Assembly: GCF_004027225.2 (NCBI RefSeq)
Contig: NC_044296.2
Location: 4,570,796 to 4,634,795, forward strand
DNA: 64,000 nt
DNA from: Strigops habroptila
Lineage: Eukaryota; Chordata; Aves; Psittaciformes; Psittacidae
Reading direction: 5' to 3'
The notes beneath the pieces are model-generated. The model did not search any database. It saw only the letters and a list, made by a program, of their open reading frames with translations, and was not told where the DNA came from. Position numbers and translations under genes: made by a program. Shown piece by piece: positions 1 to 11,442 of this stretch; positions within the stretch are counted from its first letter, which is position 1; every line of letters starts with the position of its first letter.

Positions 1-3000
1 GCTCCTGGTCGGCTCCTTCTCTTTGAGTCTCCATTTTATTTTTCTTAAACGTTTATGTCTACCCGTACACTAACTATAAAAATCAGTTTAGGATGGCTGC
101 CAAGAACATCTCTGCGGTGCCTTGTGGGTAACTCCCTGTGAATTACCATAAAAGCCATAGTGCCGAGGCTGCTGTGGCAGTTGTGAGGATGCCAGTCGGA
201 ATGCTCTGTATTTAAAATTCAGATGAATGTGTAATGCATCCGTGTCTGGATTGCAGCAGCCTGTAGCGTTTCTGGTGGCCCTGCCCTGCGCGCTGCTGCA
301 CCCGCTCTTGCTTTTTACCGTTGCCTTATGCTCTGCCAACGTTTTGCCTGATGGTAAAATGCAACAGGTAGCAAACCATGAGCTGGCCATGCTTGGAGGG
401 AGAGTGGTTTCTGATAGCTTCCTCCCAGGAGGGATGAACCTCCTGCTTCCATTGAGCCGGCGGCAATATTTCACTTAGGGGAAAAGCCGCTCCATAACCC
501 TTCCCCTCCACATCCTGCTGGAATGCCGTCCTGTTTCCGAGCACGCTCTATTCTGGGTGTGCTGAATGCCAGGACCCGAACTCCCTCGAGTAGATGAAAC
601 CTGGGTTGTCCCGATGCTTGATAGAGCCTGTGCAAGGGGGTTTCTCACTGCTGTGCTGGAGGAGGCTGTGACTCTCTTGCAGGTGAGCGGGTTAGTGGTA
701 CGGATTGGTGCTGCTGCTTTCCTGAGTGCCCTTGGAAATACAAAGTGCTTTTCTTTACCCATTGCTGCTGTTCTCCCTCCAGCCAAGGTGACTGCAGGGC
801 TCCAAAGCGGAGCCGTGGTCCAGGAGCCGCTGTGCTCAGTGTGGGTGCTTGGCAGAAGGTGTTGCTGATCTTCTGCTGGGCATGATGGATCATTTCATTT
901 AAATTTTCCTGAAATATAATATTCATCACAGTGTCAGTGTCCCACCTTCATTATAGCTTACTGATACACATCTCTAATCAGAGAGCCATCTCTCTGCCCT
1001 GCCAGAAACCGCCTGGGGATAATGAATACATTTTTGGAGCCAGGAGAGGGTGTCTTGGGGATGTGTTCCTGCTCTCCCACCCCTGTCCCTGTGTGGGGAA
1101 TTGCTTGTCTGGCTGATAAATAAAGCAAGAAGCAAAGCTGTTTTCTCCCAGGTATAGTGGTGGTATTTGTGTGTGGCTGTGGCTGTTCAGGGCTCTAAAA
1201 TGGTGGTGGTTTGGATGTTAGTTCCTATTAGTACCCGATAGTGTTTTCTTGCCCAGGGATTTTGCCACATACGGTTCAGAGGAGTTTTACCCTTCTCCCT
1301 GCATGTCCAGAGCAAGTCTGGGAGTGGGCAGGACCCAGCACGAGTCCTGGGAGCAGCTCCACCATCGGCAGGCAGGGATGGAGTTTTCATCTGTGCAGCA
1401 GTGGGAGATGGTGCTGCTGGTCCCACGTGCCATTGGGGCTGCCCTGCTTCAGCAAGGAGGGTCGTTGGCTCATCATCCTCTGAGCCCCTTTTGGGAAGGA
1501 CCCTGGAAGTTTTGGGGAAGCAGCTCCTGATCGTCTTTGGGGTTTTGACCTTCAGCATCAGAACCGAAGTGTTGTGAGTCCCCAGAAGCCTTGTACAGAC
1601 CTGACCTCCTGCGCTGCTCTTCTGCACCTACGCTTGTGCCTCCGCTTCCTCCTCCGCATTTGACCCAGAGCAAGCTGAATTCTCCTCTGGTTTGGGATTT
1701 CCTGTCACCTCTGTTCCTCTCTTGGATCCAAGCCCTGAGACTCGCAGCCTGTTTCTGTCCTGTTGCAAAACTTGTCAGGAGGAGGAGAGTCCCCTCCCCC
1801 CAAATTTGGAGTCCCTGGACACTGCCCATCTGTAACATCTGCAAGCCCTGGCTCTGCTTCCAGCCCCGCTCAGAGTCCTGAGGAGGGCAGCCGAGCAAGT
1901 TCCCTGCTAACTCCTTCCTGGAAGCACTTGTTGCACCGTGCTGATAAGAAGATTTATTTTTTCCAGCTCAAGGCATAACTTGGCACCCTCAAAGGATGAG
2001 GATGAAGCCGCTGTCGTGCCCGAGTGGAGCTGGGTGCAGGGCAGGAGGCAGCGGCGAGCTCTGAGGACAAGCCACCATCGCTGTGCGTCCTTCCGATGCT
2101 GTCCTGCTTCCTTGGGGAGGGATGAGGAGGAAGCTCCAGCAGCCCCTATCATGTTTCTGTGCCTCAGTTTTAGCAGTCAGACCTGCAGAAGCCTGTCTGG
2201 TGCTGTGGGCTGCGAGCACCAGTGGCATTTCTGGCCCCCGGGGCTGCTCACGGACTACGTGCCCTAAAGGCTTTGCTGCTGGTCCCTGTAAGGAGATCCT
2301 GGAGAGGCTGTTCAGGTTTTGAGAGCCACCACAGACCTCCAGTGCTCTCAGCATCTGCTCTTGAGCTGCAGGCAGGCACCAGGATGGCTGCTTCCGTGCT
2401 TTATCCATTCATCCCCCAGGCTGAAGAGCTGCCCCAGCAGGGCGCAGGGCACTGGTGTCCCGTTGCTTCTTCTCCCATCAGAGGTGACACAGGGAACAGC
2501 ACCCATCCAGCAGCTCCAAGATGTGCTGGCCTAGAAATAGGTGTTGCTTTGAGAAGAGAGAGGTGGGGAGGAACTAAAGTGTTACTTAGAAGTAAGACAG
2601 GTGAATAAAATATTCAATGGTGCTCGCAACTAAGGCTTCTCATCCTGGCTGCTGTGGATTGTGGGTGCCCAAATGGGTCCCAAATGGGTGCCATGGGCCT
2701 TCGTGTGCACTTGGCAGGGCAAGGAGCTGGATTTGAGGCTGGGTAAGGAGTAGCAAGGAGGAGATGAAGACAGGAGATGCAGTTTTCATGCCTCAAAGTG
2801 TGTTTGCAGCTGGCAGGGGTCTTCCTGGCCTAGGTCATGCACAGAGGTGTGCATGAGGACTCACCTGGGCCATTGTCCCCAGTGTCCTACCTTGTCCTGT
2901 GCTTTGTTACTGGGCTGTCCCCCTTATTGATGGGCGACGTGGTTGGGTCTCTGCTCTATGTCTAGAGAAGTTGGGGGACAGGACTGGTGAAGTGGGAAGA

Positions 3001-3070
3001 GAGGGGGTGCAGGTCACATCTGCGCTGGCTTTGGTGCCTTTTTGAAGTGGTGAGCCTGCCGCATGCAAGC
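1..3070. other. Upstream noncoding DNA, no gene seen
   Basis: No frame here looks like a real exon or matches a family I know. An isolated AATAAA lies at 1119-1124 but nothing upstream of it looks like a terminal exon. An 11-bp unit is doubled in tandem at 2668-2689. The rest is ordinary mixed-composition sequence with no recognisable repeat. Confidence 0.5.
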
Positions 3071-3108
3071 ATGGTCGAGTGTTCAAGACATGGTTGAGTG
3101 TTCAAGGC
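3071..3108 (+). repeat. 19-bp tandem duplication at a CR1 5' junction
   Basis: Two units of 19 bp (3071-3089 and 3090-3108) differ at only a few positions. The second unit runs into the first bases of the CR1 fragment (GTGTTCAAGGCC), so the duplicated unit contains both flank and CR1 sequence. This suggests the duplication arose after the CR1 insertion, by slippage or unequal repair at the junction. Confidence 0.7.
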
Positions 3109-3230
3109 CAGGTTGGACACAGGGGCTTGGAGCAACCTGCTCTAGTGGAAGGTGTCCCTGCCCGTGGCAGGAGGTTGGAGCTGGGTGATTTTAAAGTCCT
3201 TTCCGAGGCAAACCATTCCATGATTCTGTG
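3096..3230 (+). mobile_element. CR1 LINE fragment, 3' end
   Basis: About 135 bp of the 3' end of an avian CR1 non-LTR retrotransposon in sense orientation. It contains the block TTCAAGGCCAGGTTGGACAC, the AGCAACCTGCTCTAGTGGAA block and a degenerate tail (CCATTCCATGATTCTGTG). It is heavily 5' truncated, as is usual for CR1. It belongs to the local 'gagcaacctgctctag' type also seen at 6.2, 13.1, 23.2, 37.4, 45.2 and 52.5 kb. Confidence 0.92.
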
Positions 3231-6200
3231 CTGCTGGAGCACCCGTGCTGAGCCTGTGCTGATGGGATGGGAAGCTGGGGTAGAAGTGCTACAGCCCTTG
3301 CCCAGAGCCTTTCTGCTCAACACGTTGCAGCGGGGCAGAGGGTCATCCCTGGGGGTTGCTCTACCCTGGACCCACTGTCCCCAGAGCTGGCCAGGCCAGC
3401 CTGTGGGCTTGTGTTTGCTCTCACACACCACCCCGAGCCAGGCTGTGATTAGGCTGCGTCGTCTCGTAACTGCACCTCTCAGCTCAGTGCTTTGTTCTTG
3501 ACTTATCCTTGAGTTTTTCCAATGCCTTTGAGTGAGTCGTGTCCCTTATCTGTGCCTCAATATTTCATCCTCCACCCTGGCTCGTGCAGGACAGATGCTC
3601 TCAAGGCAGGGGCTGTCTGGCAGTGTCTTGTCCTCGCGAGCCTTGCTCTCCTCCTTGCCTTTTAAACCTTCTCATAAGGAGCATTTACAGGTGGCTCAAT
3701 TGCAGGGCTCTGTAGGAAGCACCAGGGGAGCTTGTGATGCCGGGGCCATGTTGGACCCCCAGAACACTCTGCACTGTGCTTTAATCTTCAGAATAAAATT
3801 AAAGGCAGACTTCCAACTTGGGTTTTTTCTTTGGAAGTTGCTTTATTTTGGGCTTTTTGAAGTCACGAGATGGCTGTGCTGCTTCCTTGGTGCCCTCCGT
3901 CAGGGCAGTGCTGAAAGCAGTGGTACCAAATGGAGTCCTGTCTGTCCATCCCTTTCCATCTGTGCATCTCTTGGCATCCAGCCTCTGGATGTGGATGGCA
4001 GGAGAGTGCAGGACAGAGGTACCCATGGCACGCATGCAGTCAGTGATGCCTTGCTGCTTGATTGCTGTTGAGCCTTTCCACTTGCTTTGGCACGCTTTGG
4101 AGCTGGGAAAACCCGCATCACTGCCGCTGCTCCGGGGCAAGGTTTTGGGGCTGTGGAGAAGCTTTGGGGCAGGCGGGGTGGGATGAGCTCGGTGCAGGTG
4201 CATGGAGAAGGATGGGGCAGACGGGAACGTGGGGGATGCCGCTGGGAAGGAGGAGCAGGAACAGGGCGTGCGGCTGGGCTGGGTGCTGCAGGGGGTGCCC
4301 AGCGCCGCTGCTCAGCGCCGTGCCAGCGGCCCCCTCTCCGGCTGCGCCGCTCTTCCCGGCTCTGTGCCACGGCCGCCTCCTCCCAGGAGGATGCACAGAG
4401 CTCTGGTGCAGCCCCGTGCAGTGGGAGTGGAGCTCCCTCCTGCACTGGGGAGTCCAGGCTCCATCTCACCCCCATGGATGCTCATGGCATGGATCCCCGG
4501 GCAGGCGCCGTCGCTCAGCCAAGCTTGACCCAAGTCTTGTCTCGCTGTTCTCTGCTCCTGGGCTGTGGATGTCCGCCGTTGCTGGATCAAGCCCTCCTGG
4601 CAGGGTTTGTCTTGGTTTCTGTTTTTTCCATGTGTTCCAGAGGGAAACTGGAGCAGCATTCCTGCTCTGTCTCCTCTTAGGCAGAGAAGCCAACAGCCCT
4701 TCCCATGGCTGGGACCAGGAATCATCTGGGGAGCGTGGCAGGCCAGTGTGGGAAGCAGCTTTTGCTCTCTCACCTGGTACCTGCTGTGCTCTGGGATGGG
4801 GGGTTGGCATTTGGGACAGCACCAGCCCAGTGTGGGCTCCCATATTGCATCCCATCATTGTGCTTTGAGCATTGCACAAAGCCTGAGGCTGACCAGCAGT
4901 GCGACATCCTTGTGGCCTCCTGTGTTCAGGCTGGTGGGAGGGATGAGGATGCTGCAGCTGATCTCTGCTGTTGACCCACCATGGGTATGTGTGAGCAGAG
5001 GGGCCTTTTGGGCCAGCATCAGCTTTGCAACATACAGGGAGGCTCCAGCCCTGAGTTAAGGCTGTGGCTGATGCACAGAACCCTGCAGCAGCTCATGTCC
5101 TGGCTCTGGCAATTGACCACCACTGGAGCGGTGTCTGCAGTGCTGGCGGCTCAGGGGACGAGCAGACACAACCCTTCCGCCTCCAGGCGCGTTCATAGCT
5201 CGCATAGCTGGGCCGCACGCCGCGGGTGTCCTGTTCTGCCTCACCTCCGGCAGCTCCGTAACTCCGTGTTCCCAGCACTGACTTCACCACGAGGGGAGGT
5301 CTCAGGTTCCCTCCTGGCTGGAGGGGTGCCCGGAGCTCGCTCCTGCCCTGCAGCATGTCCCCGTGTCTGCTCGTGGCTCCTGCTGTGCTGGCACAGCCGC
5401 CGGGTGCCCTGAGCGCTGCTCATGGGATAACGCAGCAGAATCCCTCCCGGACATGCCTTGGACATCCCTGCTCCCAGACCTCAGGGGAGGCAGAGATCAT
5501 AGCACAGTGCTGTTGTGTGGTTCACCAGCATGTGCTGGAGCTTTCCCTGTTCCTGGTGGGATACGAATGGATTCTTTTGGGACACGGGGGAGTGTGGTGG
5601 AGGGAGTCTGGGCAGCCAAGGAGGGCAAAAGGGGCTTGTTTGCAATGGTGAGTGGGTGCTCATGTGCCAGCACTGGGTGTTATCATCCCTCTGCGCTCTG
5701 CTGAGTGCTGGTGGGACTGGGAGCACTGGGCTCGCAGCTGGGGCAGGCAGGGGCTCATGCTCTCCTTGTCCCCAGCAGTGATAGTGGCCCCGTCTGCCCC
5801 GTCCCCCTTCCTTCAGGCTGAGCAGGAGGAGCTCTCAGAGGGCCTCTCCCAACCTTTCCAGCTCCGTGGCCTCAGCTGCCACCAGGTGACACAGTGACAT
5901 TTCACGTCTTGAACATCTTAACAATTCATGAAGAAAAGGCCAGCAGAAATGAAATGCTTTGGCTTTTTGTGTCCAACAAATTGGCTTTGTTAACCTAGAG
6001 CTTCATGTGTCAACTGGCAGAGCCCCTCTGCGGCCGGCGGCTGATGGGACAGGATGGGAAAGGGAGGGAAAGCGTGGCTGGGATGCGGGGATGGGGATGA
6101 GGCAGTGGTGGTATGCAGCAGCCTGAAACGTGCTGCTTTTACAGTAGTGCATTTCTGAAGGTCTTTTTGGAGGAGATGGGTCTGAGCTTCAGGTGTGAGC

Positions 6201-6244
6201 AGCTGAACGTGTGCTCAGGAGCTGCTTTTAAATAGCAGCCTGTG
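3231..6244. other. Noncoding DNA with small GC-rich patches
   Basis: No supportable gene. CpG-containing patches at roughly 4290-4400 and 5190-5270 raise the GC content and create long chance frames, the longest at 4062-4868. I see no splice-site-flanked exon or known protein family in them. They could be weak regulatory elements or simply local GC peaks. Confidence 0.4.
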
Positions 6245-6401
6245 ATCACAGGATCCCAGACTGGTTTGGGTTGGAAGGGACCTTAAAGCTCATCCAGTCC
6301 CAACCTCCTGCCATGGGTAGGGACATCTTCCACTAGAGCAGGTTGCTCCAAGCCCCTCTGTCCAACCTGGCCTTGAACACTGCCAGGGATGGGGCAGCCC
6401 C
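6245..6401 (-). mobile_element. CR1 LINE fragment, 3' end
   Basis: Antisense CR1 3' end. It starts with a decayed tail (CACAGGATCCCAGACTGGTT), continues through the reverse complement of the CCTGCTCTAGTGGAA block, and stops at the GCCAGGGATGGGGCAGCCCC segment. It is 5' truncated and carries no coding capacity. Orientation is opposite to the copy at 3.1 kb. Confidence 0.93.
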
Positions 6402-6690
6402 ATGAAACCCAGTCTGGCAAATATGCCTTGTGCCATGGCACACAGTGCATTCATCACTTGACAAATACAAGTCAAGTTGCATCTTGGTTCTGGAGTAACA
6501 ATCTGAACTCTTATTTTCTTCTTACTGTAAAATATTTTGTATGCATCTGGGTATATTTGGTGTCGGGTTATTGGTGGCGTGTCTATGACAGGTAGAAGAT
6601 GCACCCGTGGTCCCTTCTGCCATCCCCAGGGATTGGGAGGAAGCAGGTGGTCATTTCCTCTGCTCTCGGGCTGTGTTGGAGAGCTCTGTT

Positions 6691-6981
6691 CATAGCTCTG
6701 CCGCGGAACAACATCCCTCAGGGGAAGGATCTTCTTGTGGCAGCCTGCAGCCTGTGTTGGCTGCAGGCTCCAGGGTGGGATGGCTGCAGGCTCTGGAAGA
6801 CTCATATGGAAAACACTCTCAGTGACCACAATGGAGATGGTGCTTAAATACACACACCAAAGGTCATTTGGAGGGGCCTGCAGGATGGGGATATTGAGGC
6901 TGCCTCATGTCATTTCTGCTGGGATTGTGAGATTTGAGAATATCCTTCCCCTGAGGGATGTTGTTCCGAGGCAGAGCTATG
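6691..6981. repeat. 40-bp inverted repeat with ~211-bp spacer
   Basis: The left arm 6691-6730 and the right arm 6942-6981 are reverse complements over 40 bp with a single mismatch. The mismatch is the middle base of the GCG/GAG near the outer third. Neither arm matches CR1. The outer ends read CATAGCTCTGCC and GGCAGAGCTATG. I see no obvious target-site duplication outside them. The spacer holds a further perfect hairpin at 6742-6769. The unit may be a short inverted-repeat (MITE-like) element, a solo inverted duplication, or the stem of a long hairpin transcript; I do not recognise a named family. Confidence 0.85.
6742..6769. repeat. Perfect 11-bp hairpin inside the inverted repeat
   Basis: AGCCTGCAGCC at 6742-6752 pairs exactly with GGCTGCAGGCT at 6759-6769 around a 6-nt TGTGTT loop. 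It lies in the spacer of the larger 40-bp inverted repeat. A related GGCTGCAGGCTC also recurs just downstream, near 6783. Confidence 0.75.
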
Positions 6982-9900
6982 CAGAAGATGTCCTGTCCTT
7001 TGGATTTGTGCTCCCTCCCACCTGCACAGCCCCAGCAGGAGATCACCAGCAGGACACCGGCTGACAGCCCCAGTGGTGCTTCCTCAGGAGGGCTGGTGGT
7101 TAACCCTGGATTGTTTTTGTCTCACAAGTCTTTGTGCATCAGCTGCTGCTGATGGTGTTTCCTGTGCTCCAGGAGCAATCCCATGGGAGGGCAAAAAGTG
7201 AATCCTGAATTGTCCTGTGCAAGTAACTGCAGCCACTGGAACAGGAGAGGAGCTTCAGCTCTGATGCGGATGTGGGCGCTGAGCTGGCCTCAGCTTGCTG
7301 CCGACCTCAGAGGGCTCCGGGAGGGCTCAGGGATGTGGGAAATGTCTTGCTTAGGTTTTGGAAGGGTGTTGGAGGACTCCCCAAGGCCCTGCAGCACCTC
7401 AAGCCACTGTGTGGTGTCTCCCGTGGCTGTTTTCCAAGAGACCTGTTAGGGAATCACCTTCCAAGACTATTCTGTGATTCGATGATTATTTGGTTCCCAG
7501 CGAGCATGTTGCAGTTTTTTCTGTCCTAACATCACCCAGAAGGTCCCCACCAGCCCGAGCATCAGGGACACCGGCCAAGTCCAATGCCAGGGGCTGTATT
7601 TGAGGCTGAGGTACCCAAACCCTCCCTGGGCTGGGCTTCAAGCAGACCAAAGCTCAGGCAGTGACTCCACCAGGAATGTGACGGCCAGAAGAAACCCAAT
7701 GGGGTGGCAAATCCCTTCATTTAATTTTCCCAGCTCTGAAGTGCAAGTGGGAGATTTGGACGTGGCTTTTTCCTAATGTGGAGACAAGAGGCTGAAACCT
7801 TCTGCCCGGGTGCTGGTGCCATGATGTGTGTGGCACGTCCTTCTGGCTCCATTGCCTTCATTTGAGGATTTGATGCATCCCGCTGTTTAAAAATAAATAG
7901 CTGGTTATTTTGAGCCAGGGAGGCAAACAAATCACCAGGCCAGGGATTTCTTCAATCATCCTGCATGTGCACAGGGGGAAAATGAATAAAGTACCTGCCA
8001 TCCCCAGCAGCTATTTGTTAAAGCCAACGATAATGATGGGCAAAATTGAGTTCCTGCTTCTGATGGGTTTGCTCACGCTCCTGCGCTCCCGCTCCCTCTC
8101 CAAGGCATTGCTGTTCCCACAGTGCCACAGTGGGAAAGGAGATGCTGATCTGTGATCCAGGTCTGAGCTTTTCCAGCTTTGGGAAGAGCAGCACAGGGCT
8201 CTCCAACCTCTCCAGGGACTCGCTTGTGCTGTGAGATCTGGGTCCTTTTAGGTGTTTTGGGATCCATGAGAAATCTGGATCGTCCATAGATTTGCTTCCC
8301 TGTGGTGTCGGTCATTTCTTGATGAGTTTGGGCCTTTGGAGGCTTTTCAGGGCTTTTCAGAAGTTGTGCCCGTTGCAAACTGCTGCATGTGGTGGTGGCT
8401 GTTGGAGGAAGGATGCTGGGAGCAGGCTCCATTCTCTGCTTTCCTGCAGGCCAAGGGAACATTGTTTTTCCACTTCATTCCTGAACTTTCTCATCTATGA
8501 AATGGGCAGATCCTTCATCAGGTACCCAGGACTCAGCTGATTGTGAATCCATGAGGTTTTCACATGATACCCATGAACTTGAGAAGACCAAGCTTTCCTT
8601 GGGCTACTGATAACTCACTCAAAGGAGCAGCCAGTATTATCTGGCTCCTTTGGGCTATCGGCTGCTGTGTTTGCCCTCCAAAGGTTAACCAAAACCCATT
8701 TGGCTTCTGACATTGAGAAGAAAGCACCACATCATAGGAGCATCCAGAGTTAATGGTGTAGGAAGGCTGAAGGACCACCTTTGCCTCTGGGTCATGTTGC
8801 TGCAGAACAAACTCCATGGGCACTCAGTGTCCTGTGCCCCCTCCCCAGCCCCTCTCTTCAGTGGCATCCAAAATCCTTCTCCTGCAGCCTCTGCGTCTCC
8901 CTGAAACATTCCTCCTGGACAACTTATTTCAGGAATATTTGATGCCAAAGGTGGTAATAGTGCAGGATCTCACATGAAGAGAGATGGAAGCTTTTTCCAG
9001 CTGGGAAACAGGGCTGTTTGCTGCTGTAGTGCTGTGTGTGCTTTGCATTGACTCAGTGGAATTTTAACTATGTTAACAGGAGGTTAAATAGGTGCGAGTG
9101 TAAGAGCCAACCCCAAATACACTGGTGTGGAGGCCAGAGGGAAAGCTGAGCAGGTTGAACACTCGTATCCCACTGCTCCAGTGGACAGTGGTCTCTTGAG
9201 AGATGATTTGAGAAGAAAAACCTAGTTTGGGTGATGTCCGTCCTTACCTTTGTCCACAGGAGCCCTTTTGGCATCAGGGATGCTGAAGGCAGTGTTTGCT
9301 GCTCCATGTTTTGGGGGATTTTTGTGATGAATATTCTCCTCCCCCACAAAATCCCCTCCTTCAGGCTGCTTTCATGTTCAAAGCAAGAGGAACGCGGCTC
9401 CTTCTGCTAAGGAACCTTTGCTGGTTGCCCCAGCTCGTGGGTGGGTGTGAAGAGCAGATCTGGATTTAGCTCCCTGCTGGTGAGGCTTTGGGAAAAAGGT
9501 GGGGAAAGTCCCTTCTGAGTTTACTGTTGCCATAAGAGATGCAGCTCCGTGGCTGTGGAATGTGGCTGTAAGGTGGTGTGAGGGAGCCCTTGAGCTGAAG
9601 TGAGCTCCACGGTGGAGGATGAAGCCACCAACCCACTTACTGGATGGCTCACGGGTCCCGTCGTGGCACCAATGAATAAACCAAGAGCTGATCTGCATTC
9701 ACAGCATTTAAATGAAATAGAGTGCAAGTTGTATTTCTAAGCTGCTGGTGTTGAGCTCCTGCGAGCCCATGTGGATGGAAAGGACCCATGGTCAGTGGTG
9801 TGTCACTATGACGAGGCAGCAGCTTCATCTTTCCAACTGGATTCATTTTGGGCTCCATATTCCCCTGTACCTGTCTCTGTGCATCCTGCACGCTCTTTGC

Positions 9901-10821
9901 AAGCAGAGCAATCTATGGTGGTTTTAGTGAGAAACCATCAGTCTGCAGGGATGGCAAATGAACTAAAATGTCACTGCTCTTGGAGGAACAGAGGTGATCT
10001 CGTTCATGCCGCAAGCAATGGGTTGAATCCCAACTCCTGTCCTTAGGCTCTAGATGTCTGTGTTCATCTGGGGGTGGTGGGGCTGAGGCTGGCCTATCCC
10101 AAGGAACTCTCTCTTGGGAGCCAGGAGGAGCTGAGCACCCCTTCAAGGGGTGGGTTATGTTGGGGCTCCAACTGCTCCCATCCCAATGTGTGGGACCTCA
10201 CTGGGAATGCTTTAGCTAACGTTGTGTGGCAGCCTGGGCCTTCTCTGGCACAGAAAGGACAAATGAAATAAACATACTTGATGGCTTAAACATTTGTTTT
10301 TTAAATGAGAGGCGGCTTTTTTGGTATCAAAGTACGTGGCTCTGCTGTGGGGAACACTTCAACGAGTTGTTTTTTTCTTCCTGGTGCTACTTTTCCAGAG
10401 TGGTTCCTGATTTAAAAACCAAATGCAAAATGCAGGCCAAGTTTGAGGTTGAACCCTGCAAAAGATGTCGATGGGAAGTAACTGCACTGCTTGGAGCCGT
10501 GGGGCCCTGGTTGGATGTATGATGAGACAGACCTTGACGGCAGCAGGGTTTGCAAACCATGCCTTGCAAATGCTGAGAGAAGAGGGTCTAGAATCAGCTC
10601 AGGGGGCTCCATGAATGGCCACAGCTTCTCAGGAACAGTTTTAGTGCTCTCTGAACTGTCAGAATGTTGAGATCTCCTGCAAGGAGGTGTCTGGAGGTGC
10701 TGCATATGGGAACACAGCTGTCTGTGTGCTCGTGGGGACGTGGATGTGCAGCTCCTGTGCTGTGGTCCTGGGGAGCTGGGCTTGGGGACCAGTTGGGCCT
10801 GGGCTCGGTGTCATCTCCAGC
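6982..10821. other. Noncoding DNA, no gene seen
   Basis: No exon is recognised. A short relic of a CR1 tail lies at about 7455-7487. A stretch resembling the MIR core (CTCATCTATGAAATGGGCAG) lies near 8490-8510. The rest is unremarkable mixed-composition DNA. Confidence 0.45.
7455..7487 (+). mobile_element. Possible degenerate CR1 3' tail
   Basis: CACCTTCCAAGACTATTCTG followed by TGATTCGATGATT resembles the CR1 end (CCTTCCAACCCAAACCATTCTATGATTCT in general form). The match is short, and the sequence upstream is not clearly CR1, so this is a weak call. Confidence 0.4.
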
Positions 10822-11442
10822 GGTGTGTGCTTGCAGCCCAAAAACCACCCATGTGCTGGGCTGCATCAAAAGCAGCGTGAGCAGCAGGTCAAAGGAGGTG
10901 ATCCTGCCTCTCTGCTCTGCTCTTGTGAGACCCCACTCACAGCACTGGTGCAGTGCTGGTGTCCTCAACATAAGAAGGACATGGAGCTGTTGGAGCAAGT
11001 CCAGAGGAGGCCACGAGGATGCTCAGGGGCTGGAGCAGTTCCCGTATGGAGACAGGCTGAGAACATTGGGGCTGTTCAGCCTGGAGAAGAGAAGCTGCGT
11101 GGAGACCTCAGAGCAGCTTCCAGTGTCTGAAGGGGGCTACAAGGATGCTGGAGAGGGACCTTCATCAGGGACTGGAGTGATAGGACAAGGGGTGATGGGT
11201 TTAAACTTAAACAGGGAACTTCAGGTTGGATATAAGGCAGAAGTTCTTCCCTGTGAGGGTGCTGAGGCGCTGGCACAGAGTGCCCAGAGAAGTGGTAAAT
11301 GCCCCATCCCTGGCAGTGTTCAAGGCCAGGTTGGATGGAGTCTTCGGTGACATGGTCGTGTGAGGCATCCCTGCCCATGGCAGGGGGTTGGAACCTGATC
11401 AGCTTAAGGTCCTTTCCAACCCAAACCATTCTGTGATTCTGT
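10822..11442 (+). mobile_element. CR1 LINE fragment, longest copy (~620 bp)
   Basis: Sense-strand CR1 covering the end of ORF2 and the 3' tail. Recognisable blocks run in order: TTGCAGCCCAAAAACCACCC, GGACATGGAGCTGTTGGAGC, CAGCCTGGAGAAGAGAAGCT, GGATGCTGGAGAGGGACCTT, TCTTCCCTGTGAGGGTGCTG, then the tail CCATTCTGTGATTCTGTG. One frame reads an FRLD ... RRWHRVP ... APSL..FKARLD pattern, the conserved C-terminus of CR1 ORF2. The 3' portion (GGATGGAGTCTTCGGTGACATGG type) defines a second local subtype, shared with the copies at 25.4, 43.2 and 57.0 kb. No functional reverse transcriptase remains. Confidence 0.95.

Noticed and set aside
1119..1124. AATAAA as the end of an upstream gene
   Set aside because: The motif is common by chance. 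No terminal exon or downstream GU-rich context was convincing, and many other AATAAA words occur in the window.
4062..4868. 268-codon + strand frame with overlapping frames on both strands
   Set aside because: Five or more overlapping frames on both strands share the same GC-rich patch; no domain or splice structure.
6691..6981. microRNA gene
   Set aside because: The arms are 211 bp apart, too far for a standard animal pre-miRNA. The nested 11-bp hairpin is too short. A long hairpin RNA remains possible and is left as a finding.
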